DNA of 64,000 nucleotides from contig JAKLFC010000002.1 of NCBI GenBank assembly GCA_022711405.1, forward strand, positions 1-64,000, read 5' to 3'. The stretch is from Bacteroidota bacterium. GTDB taxonomy: Bacteria; Bacteroidota; Bacteroidia; Bacteroidales; JAGONC01. This document shows, in pieces, positions 17,888 to 26,394 of the stretch; position 1 is the stretch's first letter, and the number at the start of each line of letters is the position of its first letter. The notes beneath the pieces were generated by a model. That model was not told where the DNA came from. It saw nothing but the letters and a program-made list of their open reading frames with translations, and made no database searches. The position numbers and the translations under genes are program-made.

Positions 17888-18052
17888 CCGTGATTTCTTT
17901 GAGTTTTATTCAAGAATTTGACAGCGTTTTTAACGAAATTTGTGCCATATGTCATAATGAACTGATTTACTAACATATAAAGGTCATTAGATACCTTCGT
18001 GTAATTTTTGTTGTCCAATATCGTTCATAAATTGTACATTTACGAACAATTT

Positions 18053-18090
18053 AAGCTACAAGCTATAAGCTGCAAGCTGCAAGCTACAAG
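18053..18090. repeat. Heptanucleotide array (AAGCTRC-type)
   Basis: Five tandem copies of a 7-nt word, AAGCTAC, AAGCTAT, AAGCTGC, AAGCTGC, AAGCTAC, in the divergent spacer between the export operon and the sigma-54 regulator gene. Confidence 0.85.
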
Positions 18091-18170
18091 TTAAAGCGAA
18101 GCGAAGATACCGCCGTAAGGCGGGACTACAAGCTTGAAGCGTTAGATTGCACCTCCAAACGAACAGAACC

Positions 18171-19550
18171 ATGGATAAACTCGACGCGAAGATCCTCATT
18201 GTAGATGACGACGAGGATGTGTTACTGGCAGCGAAACTCTTTTTAAAGCAGCATTTCAGCATCGTACATACCGAAAAGAATCCGGAGAATCTACCGGTAT
18301 TGATGAAGAATGAGAGTTACGATGTGATCCTTCTGGACATGAATTTCTCACGGGATGCCACCAGCGGGAAGGAAGGATTTTACTGGTTGGGCAAGATCCT
18401 CGAAAATGATCCCATGGCGGTGGTTATCTTTATCACTGGGTACGGGGATATTGAACTTGCCGTCCAGGGTATCAAGGAAGGTGCGACCAATTTCATTTTA
18501 AAGCCCTGGGACAACAAGAAGCTGCTGGCCACGATCACGGCGAACCTGCAGGTACGGCAGTCCAAGCAGGAGCTGGAGGATCTGCGTTCGCGCCAGAAAG
18601 TGCTGATTGCCAATCAGGACCAGGGATTTGGCACCCTGATTGGCCAGTCACCTGCCATGGAAAGGGTGATGACAGCGGTTGAGAAAGTGGCGCGGACTGA
18701 CGCCAATGTGTTGCTGCTGGGTGAGAACGGAACCGGCAAAGAACTGATTGCACGTGCCATCCACAAGGCTTCGCACCGGGGGGAAGAGGTGTTCATCAGC
18801 GTGGATCTGGGGGCCATCAGTGAGACCCTGTTCGAGAGTGAGTTATTCGGCTTTAAAAAGGGAGCCTTTACAGACGCACGGGAAGACAGAGCAGGCCGTT
18901 TTGAAGCAGCCAACAAGGGGACCATCTTCCTGGACGAGATCGGGAACCTCTCTTTCGGGCTTCAGTCAAAACTGCTGAGTGTGATCCAGAACCGGAATGT
19001 GGTGAGGATCGGGACCAATAAGGAGATACCCATTGATGTCAGGCTGATCTGTGCCACCAACATGCCCCTGTACCAGATGGTCAATGAAGGGAAGTTCAGG
19101 CAGGACCTGCTGTACCGGATCAATACCGTTGAGATCGTCATTCCACCCCTGCGTGAACGGATCGAGGATATTCCACTGCTGGTGGATCATTTTCTTGAGA
19201 TCTACTGCAAAAAGTACAAGATCCCAATGAAGCGCCTGAATCCCACCACGATCAAACGCCTCGAAAAACATTTCTGGCCGGGTAATATCAGAGAATTGCA
19301 GCATGCTGTTGAACGGGCTGTGATCATGAGTGAATCGGGAACCCTGCAGCCACAGGATTTCTTCCTCTCGCAGATGGATGAATCCGAAAGCGAGGATATC
19401 ATTACTTCGTCCACCAACCTGGAGGAAACCGAAAAGATACTGATCCGGAAGGTCGTTGACAAACATGGGGGCAATATCAGCAAGGCAGCCAGGGAGCTTG
19501 GTCTCACAAGGGCATCCCTGTATCGCAGAATTGAGAAACATGGTCTTTAA
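18171..19550 (+). CDS. Sigma-54-dependent NtrC-family response regulator
   Basis: A 459-residue regulator. Residues about 6-125 are a receiver domain with the acidic pocket DDDED and the phospho-acceptor Asp in ILLDMNF. Residues about 150-385 are the AAA+ domain: Walker A GENGTGKE, the sigma-54 contact loop GAFTDA (a common variant of GAFTGA), Walker B GTIFLDEIGN and the arginine-finger region. A Fis-type helix-turn-helix closes the protein (GNISKAARELGLTRASLYRR). The start at 18171 is chosen because MDKLDAKILIVDDDED begins the receiver domain directly. The stop overlaps the kinase gene start by 11 bases. It probably activates the divergent export operon, inferred from position. Confidence 0.95.
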   Translation: MDKLDAKILIVDDDEDVLLAAKLFLKQHFSIVHTEKNPENLPVLMKNESYDVILLDMNFSRDATSGKEGFYWLGKILENDPMAVVIFITGYGDIELAVQGIKEGATNFILKPWDNKKLLATITANLQVRQSKQELEDLRSRQKVLIANQDQGFGTLIGQSPAMERVMTAVEKVARTDANVLLLGENGTGKELIARAIHKASHRGEEVFISVDLGAISETLFESELFGFKKGAFTDAREDRAGRFEAANKGTIFLDEIGNLSFGLQSKLLSVIQNRNVVRIGTNKEIPIDVRLICATNMPLYQMVNEGKFRQDLLYRINTVEIVIPPLRERIEDIPLLVDHFLEIYCKKYKIPMKRLNPTTIKRLEKHFWPGNIRELQHAVERAVIMSESGTLQPQDFFLSQMDESESEDIITSSTNLEETEKILIRKVVDKHGGNISKAARELGLTRASLYRRIEKHGL

Positions 19551-20895
19551 AGATTTCCGGTTCCTGGTCATCCTCAGGGTGATGCTGCTGCTGTTAGCCA
19601 TCATATTGCTGGCATTTCTCCTGCAACAGGCCAAACATATCATCACCAGTGTCATCCTTGGGGGGGTCATCGTTTTCCAGGTCTACGACCTGATCCGGTA
19701 CGTGGAGCGGACCAATTATAAGCTGACCCATTTCCTGGAAAGCATTCGTCACAGCGATTTCAGCACCTCATTTTCCGATCCGGGGATGGGTAAGAGCTTT
19801 GATCAGCTCAACCAGGCCCTGAACGACGTCATACAGGAATTCAAGAGCACACGAACCGAAAAAGAAGAGCATTACAATTATCTGCAAACCCTCATGCAGC
19901 ATATCAGCATTGGGGTGATCGCTTTCCGCAGGGACGGTGAGGTCGATATGATCAACAATGCCCTGAAACGCCTGCTTCGCATCACCTTCCTGAAGCATCT
20001 GTCGGAACTGGCAAAGGTAAAGGAGGATCTCCCCTCGGTGCTGCTTTCCATGAAATCGGAAGACAAGATGCTGGTGAAGCTTTTCATACAGGACGAATTT
20101 CTACAGGTTTCCGTTTACGCTACCATGTTTCGCATGAGGGGTGAGGACTTTACCCTGGTCTCGCTGCAGAACATCAGCTCAGAGCTGGAGGAGAAGGAGA
20201 TCGAATCCTGGCAGCGCCTGATCAGGGTGCTGACACACGAGATCATGAATTCGATCACTCCGATCTCCTCACTGGCTGTCACCGTAAACGAAATGCTGTT
20301 CGATCACGACAGGGAAGCGCCCAGCCTCAAAACGCTGGACGATGAAGACATCGATGCGGTGGAGACAGCACTGAAGACCATCCAGGGACGAAGCCAGGGA
20401 CTGCTGAACTTCGTGGAGACCTATCGCAACCTCACCAGGGTTCCAAAACCCAATTTCAGGTATTTTCCCGTAAAAGAGCTCTTTGACCGTAACCTCCTGC
20501 TTCTGAAGCCAAAGCTCGAGCAGCACGGCATTCAGTGCTCCTGCGTCATCACACCGGATAACCTGATGCTGACCGCTGATCCTGACCTGGTGGACCAGGT
20601 TGTCATCAACCTGGTGCTGAATGCCATCGATGCCGTCAAAAACAGGGTGAATCCGCTGATCACCGCGCGTGCACTGACGACCAGTTCGGGAAGGGTGATC
20701 ATTGAGCTGATCGACAACGGACATGGCATCAAGCCGGATATCATCGACAAGATCTTCATGCCTTTCTTTACCTCAAAGAAGGAAGGGTCAGGGATTGGCC
20801 TTAGCCTATCGCGGCAGATCATGCATCTTCACAAAGGAACGGTCACGGTGAAATCATTGCCTGGAGAAGGAACGACGTTTACGCTTACGTTTTAA
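19540..20895 (+). CDS. Sensor histidine kinase partner of the NtrC-type regulator
   Basis: A 451-residue kinase. Two hydrophobic segments near residues 8-28 and 33-48 form a hairpin anchor with almost no periplasmic loop, so it likely senses a membrane or cytoplasmic signal. A PAS-like region follows (about 115-225). The phospho-acceptor His is in RVLTHEIMNSITPI, and the ATPase domain has N-box NLVLNAIDAVK, G1 box DNGHGI and GSGIGLSLSRQI. The start at 19540 overlaps the regulator stop (ATGGTCTTTAA), so the two are co-translated. A longer frame upstream is only read-through of the regulator gene in another phase. Confidence 0.93.
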   Translation: MVFKDFRFLVILRVMLLLLAIILLAFLLQQAKHIITSVILGGVIVFQVYDLIRYVERTNYKLTHFLESIRHSDFSTSFSDPGMGKSFDQLNQALNDVIQEFKSTRTEKEEHYNYLQTLMQHISIGVIAFRRDGEVDMINNALKRLLRITFLKHLSELAKVKEDLPSVLLSMKSEDKMLVKLFIQDEFLQVSVYATMFRMRGEDFTLVSLQNISSELEEKEIESWQRLIRVLTHEIMNSITPISSLAVTVNEMLFDHDREAPSLKTLDDEDIDAVETALKTIQGRSQGLLNFVETYRNLTRVPKPNFRYFPVKELFDRNLLLLKPKLEQHGIQCSCVITPDNLMLTADPDLVDQVVINLVLNAIDAVKNRVNPLITARALTTSSGRVIIELIDNGHGIKPDIIDKIFMPFFTSKKEGSGIGLSLSRQIMHLHKGTVTVKSLPGEGTTFTLTF

Positions 20896-20899
20896 TTTA

Positions 20900-20979
20900 C
20901 TATGAAGCATGAAATATGTAGTATGAAATATGATAATACCATACTTCATGTTAACTATTTCATGCTTACTACTTCATAA
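20900..20979. repeat. Imperfect long inverted repeat
   Basis: The words TATGAAGCATGAAATA and GTAGTATGAAATA on the left are answered by CATACTTCATG, TATTTCATGC and ACTACTTCATA on the right. The whole spacer between kinase and peptidase genes can fold on itself. Possible terminator-like or REP-like element without a clean T-run. Confidence 0.6.
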
Positions 20980-20992
20980 AAAATATTACTCC

Positions 20993-21991
20993 ATGAATAA
21001 ACTCCTGTACTTAGCATTCAGTGTCATCATACTTTTCGGCATTGGCTGCAAAAAGAAAGAAAAGCCTTCCACGCCCATGCCACAGCCCGTGGAGGAAAAG
21101 ACGGCAGTACCTGTATTCAATGCGGACTCGGCCTTTCACTATGTAAAGGCACAGGTGGATTTTGGCCCAAGGATTCCCAACACGGAGGAGCACCGTGCAT
21201 GTGCACGGTTTCTGGCCGGTAAGATGCGTCAGTATACTCCGAATGTCACCGAGCAGCAGGGGAAGGTGCGTGCTTATGATGGCACTGTTTTAAATTTCAA
21301 TAACATCATTGCCTCCTTTCGTCCCGACCTGAAAGCCAGGATACTACTCTGTGCCCACTGGGATTCGCGCCATGTTGCAGATCACGATCCCGATCCTGCA
21401 TTGCGGCGGTCACCGGTCACCGGAGCCAATGATGGTGCCAGCGGGGTGGGAATCCTGATAGAGGTAGCACGCCAGCTGAGCAAGGTTTCACCGGCAGTGG
21501 GTATCGATATCATTTTCTTTGATGCGGAAGACTATGGTCCGCCGGAGGACAGCCAGATCCAGAGCGGTAATGATTACTGGGGGCTGGGCTCGCAGTACTG
21601 GGCAAATAATCCGCATGTGGCCGACTATACGGCGCGTTTCGGCATTTTGCTCGACATGGTGGGAGCTGCGGATGCACGGTTCCCCAGAGAGGCTTTTTCC
21701 AGTTATTATGCTCCCGACATCCTCGATAAAGTCTGGAACAAAGCGCACCAGATCGGCTACGGGGAGTTCTTCATCCATGAAGAAGGAGCCCTTATCAACG
21801 ACGACCATTATTACATCAACAAGATCAGACGGATACCCACCATTGACATCATCCACCTGGATCCGAATTCCGTCAATGGGAGTTTCTTTGATTACTGGCA
21901 CACCACAGGGGATACCCTTGACAAGATTGATCCCTATACGCTGAAGGTGGTGGGGCAGACGTTGCTGGAGGTGATTTATGCGGAAGGTTGA
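20993..21991 (+). CDS. M28-family glutaminyl-peptide cyclotransferase-like lipoprotein
   Basis: A 332-residue protein. The start at 20993 gives a clean lipoprotein signal, MNKLLYLAFSVIILFGIGCK, with the lipid-modified Cys at residue 19. The mature part is an M28 alpha/beta fold: AHWDSRHVADHDPDP (metal-binding His and Asp), GANDGASGVGILIEVARQL, DIIFFDAEDYGPPE (acidic ligands), GLGSQYWANNPH and a late DIIHLDP...YWHTTGDT segment. The HWDSR..ADHDPDP and FFDAEDYG patterns are those I associate with bacterial type II glutaminyl cyclases rather than aminopeptidases. Such enzymes turn N-terminal Gln into pyroglutamate in the periplasm. This fits the many Gln-starting secreted proteins encoded downstream. 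Confidence 0.8.
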   Translation: MNKLLYLAFSVIILFGIGCKKKEKPSTPMPQPVEEKTAVPVFNADSAFHYVKAQVDFGPRIPNTEEHRACARFLAGKMRQYTPNVTEQQGKVRAYDGTVLNFNNIIASFRPDLKARILLCAHWDSRHVADHDPDPALRRSPVTGANDGASGVGILIEVARQLSKVSPAVGIDIIFFDAEDYGPPEDSQIQSGNDYWGLGSQYWANNPHVADYTARFGILLDMVGAADARFPREAFSSYYAPDILDKVWNKAHQIGYGEFFIHEEGALINDDHYYINKIRRIPTIDIIHLDPNSVNGSFFDYWHTTGDTLDKIDPYTLKVVGQTLLEVIYAEG

Positions 21992-22017
21992 CTACTGACT
22001 GCTGACTGTTGACTTAC
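21990..22017. repeat. Heptanucleotide array (GACTRYT-type)
   Basis: Four tandem 7-nt words, GACTACT, GACTGCT, GACTGTT, GACTTAC, lie between the convergent ends of the cyclase-like gene and phoH and overlap both stop codons. Confidence 0.75.
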
Positions 22018-23351
22018 AACAGTTCACTCGCCAGATTGGCCAGTTCGGAGCGTTCGCCTTTTTCGAGCCGGATGTGGGCGTAGATCGGATGATTCTTTAT
22101 CTTGTCGATCAGGTACGAGAGTCCGTTGCTCTGGGAGTCCAGGTAGGGTGTATCGATCTGGTAAATATCCCCTGTGAAGACGATCTTGGTGTTTTCGCCG
22201 GCGCGGGTAATAATGGTCTTCACCTCATGCGGCGTCAGATTCTGTGCTTCGTCGACGATGAAATATACGTTGGAGATACTTCTTCCGCGGATGTATGCCA
22301 GCGGTGTGATCACCAGTTTCTCGTTCTGGATGCAGTCGGTGATCGTCTTGAATTCCTTGTCCTTCTCGCTGTACTGGTTCTGGATGAACTTCAGGTTATC
22401 GAAGAGCGGTTCCATGTAAGGATTCAGCTTTGACTTGATGTCGCCCGGGAGGTAGCCGATGTCCTTATTGCTCAGGGGTACGATCGGACGTGACAGGAAG
22501 ACCTGCTTGAAGTTACGTTTTTGTTCAAGTGCACCTGCCAGGGCCAGCAGGGTCTTTCCGGTTCCGGCCACTCCCTGGAGAGTGACCAGTTTGACCTCCG
22601 GATTCAGCACGGCGTGCAGTGCAAAGACCTGTTCAGCGTTTCGGGGGGTGATCTTATAGGCCGACCGTTTCTCGACCCGTTCGATCCGCTCCGAGACCGG
22701 ATTGTAGTATCCCAGCGCGGACGTAGTGGTGTTCTTTAAAATGAAATACTGATTGGGCACCGGATCCTTTATCTTCAGGTCCTTCGGTGTGCAGTAACCC
22801 TTCTGGTATATCGAATCGATGACCTTCCTGGAGAGGTTCTCGATCAATGTTTTCCCGGTATAGAGTTCCTCTACGTTCTTGATCTTTCCGGTCTCGAAAT
22901 CTTCAGCCTGCAGATCGAGTGATTTCGCTTTCAGCCGCAGGTTGATGTCTTTGGTAACCAGGATGATCCTCCGGTCAGGATAGTCCCTTTCCATGACCAG
23001 GGCAGCATTTAGGATCCGGTGGTCAGGTTTGTTATCGCCAAAAATTTCCCTTGCATCCAGTTCGCTGGATTCATTCATGACCACTTTCACGCTTCCGCTG
23101 TTGGGATCGCTCAGAGGGATCCAGTCGCGCAGGGTGGATCGCTCCGAGAGCTTGTCCATGATCCGGATGAACTCCCTTGCCTCGAAGTTAATGATCTCAT
23201 TCCCCTTCTTGAAATTATCCAGTTCCTCCAGAACGGTTATCGGTATTGCGACATCGTTATCTTCAAAACTGTGGATCGCGTTATGGTTGTAGAGGATGAC
23301 GGAGGTATCAAGAACGAAGATCTTTTTGGGTCCAGACTTTTTTCGCGGCAT
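22014..23351 (-). CDS. PhoH family protein with N-terminal PIN domain
   Basis: A 445-residue protein of the PhoH2 type. Residues about 11-150 are a PIN nuclease domain, starting VLDTSVILYNHNAI with the acidic residues expected for metal-dependent RNA cleavage (ELD, ELDAREIFG, VTKDINLR). Residues about 240-445 are the PhoH ATPase: Walker A GVAGTGKTLLA, Walker B YFIVDEAQNLTP, and FTGDIYQIDTPYLD. PIN-PhoH proteins are reported to unwind and cleave RNA. Monocistronic, divergent from polA. Length and motifs are normal for the family. Confidence 0.93.
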   Translation of the reverse strand: MPRKKSGPKKIFVLDTSVILYNHNAIHSFEDNDVAIPITVLEELDNFKKGNEIINFEAREFIRIMDKLSERSTLRDWIPLSDPNSGSVKVVMNESSELDAREIFGDNKPDHRILNAALVMERDYPDRRIILVTKDINLRLKAKSLDLQAEDFETGKIKNVEELYTGKTLIENLSRKVIDSIYQKGYCTPKDLKIKDPVPNQYFILKNTTTSALGYYNPVSERIERVEKRSAYKITPRNAEQVFALHAVLNPEVKLVTLQGVAGTGKTLLALAGALEQKRNFKQVFLSRPIVPLSNKDIGYLPGDIKSKLNPYMEPLFDNLKFIQNQYSEKDKEFKTITDCIQNEKLVITPLAYIRGRSISNVYFIVDEAQNLTPHEVKTIITRAGENTKIVFTGDIYQIDTPYLDSQSNGLSYLIDKIKNHPIYAHIRLEKGERSELANLASELL

Positions 23352-23466
23352 ATGTTCTTCTTGTTATCAGGATTGAGTTCAGGATAAAATTATGGATATT
23401 GCCAACGGAATTGACCGGTATGCCGGCTTTGATATCAACAACCCGATGTTCATTGAATATTATCAC

Positions 23467-23474
23467 TACTTTTG
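23467..23474 (+). promoter_or_regulatory. Bacteroidetes -7 box for polA
   Basis: TACTTTTG matches TAnnTTTG and lies 17 bases before the chosen ATG at 23492. It sits inside the first 31 codons of a longer frame starting at 23399, supporting the downstream start. Confidence 0.55.
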
Positions 23475-23491
23475 CCCAAAGTCCTCTTTTC

Positions 23492-26287
23492 ATGACCCGG
23501 CAAAAAAAGCTTTTCCTCCTCGACGCCATGGCCCTGATCTACAGGGCTTATTTTGCGTTCAGCAAAAATCCCAGGATCACCTCCTACGGCATGAACACTT
23601 CGGCCATCTTCGGATTTGCGAACAGCCTGTACGATGTCCTGAAGAATGAAAAACCGACGCACATAGCCGTTGCTTTCGACAGCTTTGCTCCCACGCTGAG
23701 GCACGCTGAATTCGAAGAATACAAGGCTCACCGGGAAAAGATGCCGGAGGACATAGCCCTCGCCCTGCCCTATATACGAAGGCTGCTGAAGGGCTTTCAG
23801 ATCCCTGTCCTGGAAAAAGAAGGATACGAAGCCGATGATATCATCGGTACGCTGGCCAAAAAAGCGGAGAGCCTTGGATTTGTGACATACATGATGACCC
23901 CGGATAAGGATTTCGGGCAGCTGGTCTCCGACAGGACATTTATCTACAAACCAGGCAGGATGGGCAATCCTGCTGAGATACTGGGTGTGGAGGACATCCG
24001 AAAAAAATATGACATCGAACACCCGTCGCAGGTGATCGATATCCTGGGTCTGTGGGGGGATGTTTCCGACAACATCCCGGGTATTCCGGGGATCGGAGAG
24101 GTGATCGCCAAAAAGCTGATCAGCCAGTATGGCACCATTGAGAACCTGTTTGAGCATTCCCATGAACTAAAAGGAAAACTGAGAGAAAACATTGAGGCCT
24201 TCAGGGAACAGGCACTGCAGTCGAAGCAGCTGGCCACCATCATACTGGATACACCCGTTGAGCTGGATGAGGAGCAGCTGAAGGTTTCTCCCCCGGATCT
24301 GGAGGAACTAAGGAAACTGTTCGAAGAGATTGAGTTCCGCACCTTTGCACAGCGCATCGTTACGGATTATTCAGTCGAAAGGCCAGGGCAGTACATGGGG
24401 AAGGAAAGCATCCAGCAGGATCTGTTCAGTCAGGCCGGAGAGGATATCCCGGAGGAGCCAGCCGGGGGCGCCATTCAAACCATCCATTCGGTCAGGCACA
24501 CCTATCATATGGTGGATACTCCTGAAAAAAGAATGGATCTGATCCGCCGGCTGGCAGCGCAGCCAAGCTTTTGCTTTGATACAGAGACCACCGGCCTGGA
24601 TCCCAACACTGCCCAGCTGGTGGGCCTGTCATTTGCCGTTGAGCCCCATGAAGCCTGGTACGTCCCATTGCCACCGATCTGGGAAGATGCATTTGCCATC
24701 CTTCAGGAGTTCAAATCCCTGATGGAAGATCCAGCCATTGAGAAATCAGGACAGAACATGAAGTTCGATATTGCCATGCTGAAATGGTACGGGATCGAGG
24801 TCAGGGGAAAGATGTTCGATACCATGCTGGCCCATTACCTTCTCCAGCCGGATATGCGTCACAACATGGATGTGCTGGCAGAGACATACCTGAATTATTC
24901 GCCCGTTCCCATTGAAGCGCTCATCGGAAAGAAAGGGAAGAACCAGCTGAGCATGCTGGAAGTGGACAGAGAGGTTGTAAAGGAATATGCTGCGGAGGAT
25001 GCGGATGTCACACTTCAGTTAAAAGAGGTCTTTGAACCACTCCTTCAGGAAACCGGCACACGGAAGCTCTTTGATGAGGTGGAGATGCCACTGGTGCCTG
25101 TCCTTGCCTCCATGGAAGCCGAGGGAGTCAGGGTGGATATTCAGATCCTGCAAGAGTATTCAGGACAGCTGGAACTGGAAATCAGGGATCTGGAAACGAT
25201 CATTTATGAACAGGCGGGAGTCCGGTTCAATATTTCCTCACCACGGCAGCTGGGCGAGGTCCTGTTCGAGAAGCTCCGGATCATCGATAATCCGAAGCTT
25301 ACCCAGACCAGGCAATACTCGACCGGGGAAGATGTTCTCATCAAGCTGGTCAGCAAACATCCGATCATCCAGAACATACTGGATTACCGCTCCCTGACCA
25401 AGCTGACATCCACCTACATCGACACCCTTCCCGGACTTGTTAATCCGCGGACTGGCAGGATCCACACCTCGTACAACCAGGCCGTGGCGGCCACCGGACG
25501 CCTAAGTTCCAACAATCCGAACATGCAGAACATACCGATCCGCACGGAGAGGGGAAGGGAGATACGAAAGGCATTCGTTCCCAGGAGCAGGGATTACGTT
25601 CTCCTATCGGCCGACTATTCCCAGATCGAGCTGAGGATCATCGCTCAGATGAGCGGCGACGAAGGCATGATGCAGGCTTTCCGCCTGGGACAGGATATCC
25701 ATGCGGCCACGGCAGCAAAGGTGTACGGAGTGGATATCGAACTGGTTTCAAAAGAGATGCGGCGCAATGCCAAAACGGTCAATTTCGGGATCGTGTACGG
25801 CATATCTGCCTTCGGGCTGGCCGAGCGTCTTGGCATACCGCGAAGGGAAGCCGCTGCCATCATCGAACAATATTTCGCCAAATACCCGGGCATCCGGGAA
25901 TATATGGACCGGACGATCGCCTTTGCACGTGAAAACGGTTATGTGGAAACCCTGATGAAGCGGCGCAGGTACATCAAGGATATCACTTCGGCAAATGCCA
26001 TTGTACGGGGATTTGCGGAACGAAATGCCATCAACGCTCCCATCCAGGGTTCGGCGGCAGATATGATAAAGATAGCCATGATCGACATCTTCAACGAGAT
26101 GCAGGAACTGAAAATGAAGTCCAGGATGATCCTCCAGGTTCACGACGAACTGGTGTTCGACGCTCACCGGGAAGAACTGCAGCGGCTCAGGCCGGTCGTT
26201 GAGAACAACATGAAGAATGCGATCCGCATGCAGGTACCAATCGAGGTGGAGATAAATGCCGGGGAGAACTGGCTGGATGCGCACTGA
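23492..26287 (+). CDS. polA: DNA polymerase I
   Basis: A 931-residue polymerase with all three domains. The 5' nuclease/flap domain (about 1-290) starts MTRQKKLFLLDAMALIYRAY and has DKDFGQLV and a helix-hairpin-helix GDVSDNIPGIPGIGE. The 3'-5' exonuclease (about 325-515) is intact, with FDTETTGLDP (DxE) and a later YAAEDADVT. The polymerase domain (about 550-931) carries motif A DYSQIELRI, motif B RRNAKTVNFGIVYG and motif C QVHDELVFD. It serves Okazaki-fragment maturation and repair. The start at 23492 is preferred over a codon 93 bases upstream, since it begins the domain directly and follows a TAnnTTTG box. Confidence 0.96.
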   Translation: MTRQKKLFLLDAMALIYRAYFAFSKNPRITSYGMNTSAIFGFANSLYDVLKNEKPTHIAVAFDSFAPTLRHAEFEEYKAHREKMPEDIALALPYIRRLLKGFQIPVLEKEGYEADDIIGTLAKKAESLGFVTYMMTPDKDFGQLVSDRTFIYKPGRMGNPAEILGVEDIRKKYDIEHPSQVIDILGLWGDVSDNIPGIPGIGEVIAKKLISQYGTIENLFEHSHELKGKLRENIEAFREQALQSKQLATIILDTPVELDEEQLKVSPPDLEELRKLFEEIEFRTFAQRIVTDYSVERPGQYMGKESIQQDLFSQAGEDIPEEPAGGAIQTIHSVRHTYHMVDTPEKRMDLIRRLAAQPSFCFDTETTGLDPNTAQLVGLSFAVEPHEAWYVPLPPIWEDAFAILQEFKSLMEDPAIEKSGQNMKFDIAMLKWYGIEVRGKMFDTMLAHYLLQPDMRHNMDVLAETYLNYSPVPIEALIGKKGKNQLSMLEVDREVVKEYAAEDADVTLQLKEVFEPLLQETGTRKLFDEVEMPLVPVLASMEAEGVRVDIQILQEYSGQLELEIRDLETIIYEQAGVRFNISSPRQLGEVLFEKLRIIDNPKLTQTRQYSTGEDVLIKLVSKHPIIQNILDYRSLTKLTSTYIDTLPGLVNPRTGRIHTSYNQAVAATGRLSSNNPNMQNIPIRTERGREIRKAFVPRSRDYVLLSADYSQIELRIIAQMSGDEGMMQAFRLGQDIHAATAAKVYGVDIELVSKEMRRNAKTVNFGIVYGISAFGLAERLGIPRREAAAIIEQYFAKYPGIREYMDRTIAFARENGYVETLMKRRRYIKDITSANAIVRGFAERNAINAPIQGSAADMIKIAMIDIFNEMQELKMKSRMILQVHDELVFDAHREELQRLRPVVENNMKNAIRMQVPIEVEINAGENWLDAH

Positions 26288-26290
26288 GTT

Positions 26291-26386
26291 GGTCAGCGGT
26301 CAGCGGTCAGCAGTCAGCAATAGAACAATAGAACAATGAAGGGCAATTTAACAATTTGACAATTTGACAATTTGACAATTTGACAA
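26291..26386. repeat. Three successive short tandem arrays
   Basis: GGTCAGC three times plus AGTCAGC (26291-26318), then TAGAACAA twice (26321-26336), then ACAATTTG four times (26351-26382). The last array ends 12 bases before the next start codon, so it forms most of that gene's leader. Confidence 0.85.
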
Positions 26387-26394
26387 CAATTTCC

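Noticed and set aside
17930..17947. Possible sigma-54 promoter upstream of the export operon (minus strand TGGCAC)
   Set aside because: The -24 half TGGCAC is good and the position fits, but the expected GC of the -12 half is not there (TCGTT instead of TTGCW). Not enough to call.
18053..26386. Short tandem arrays as possible CRISPR
   Set aside because: Units are 7-8 nt with no spacers between them and no cas genes nearby, so they are microsatellite-type arrays.
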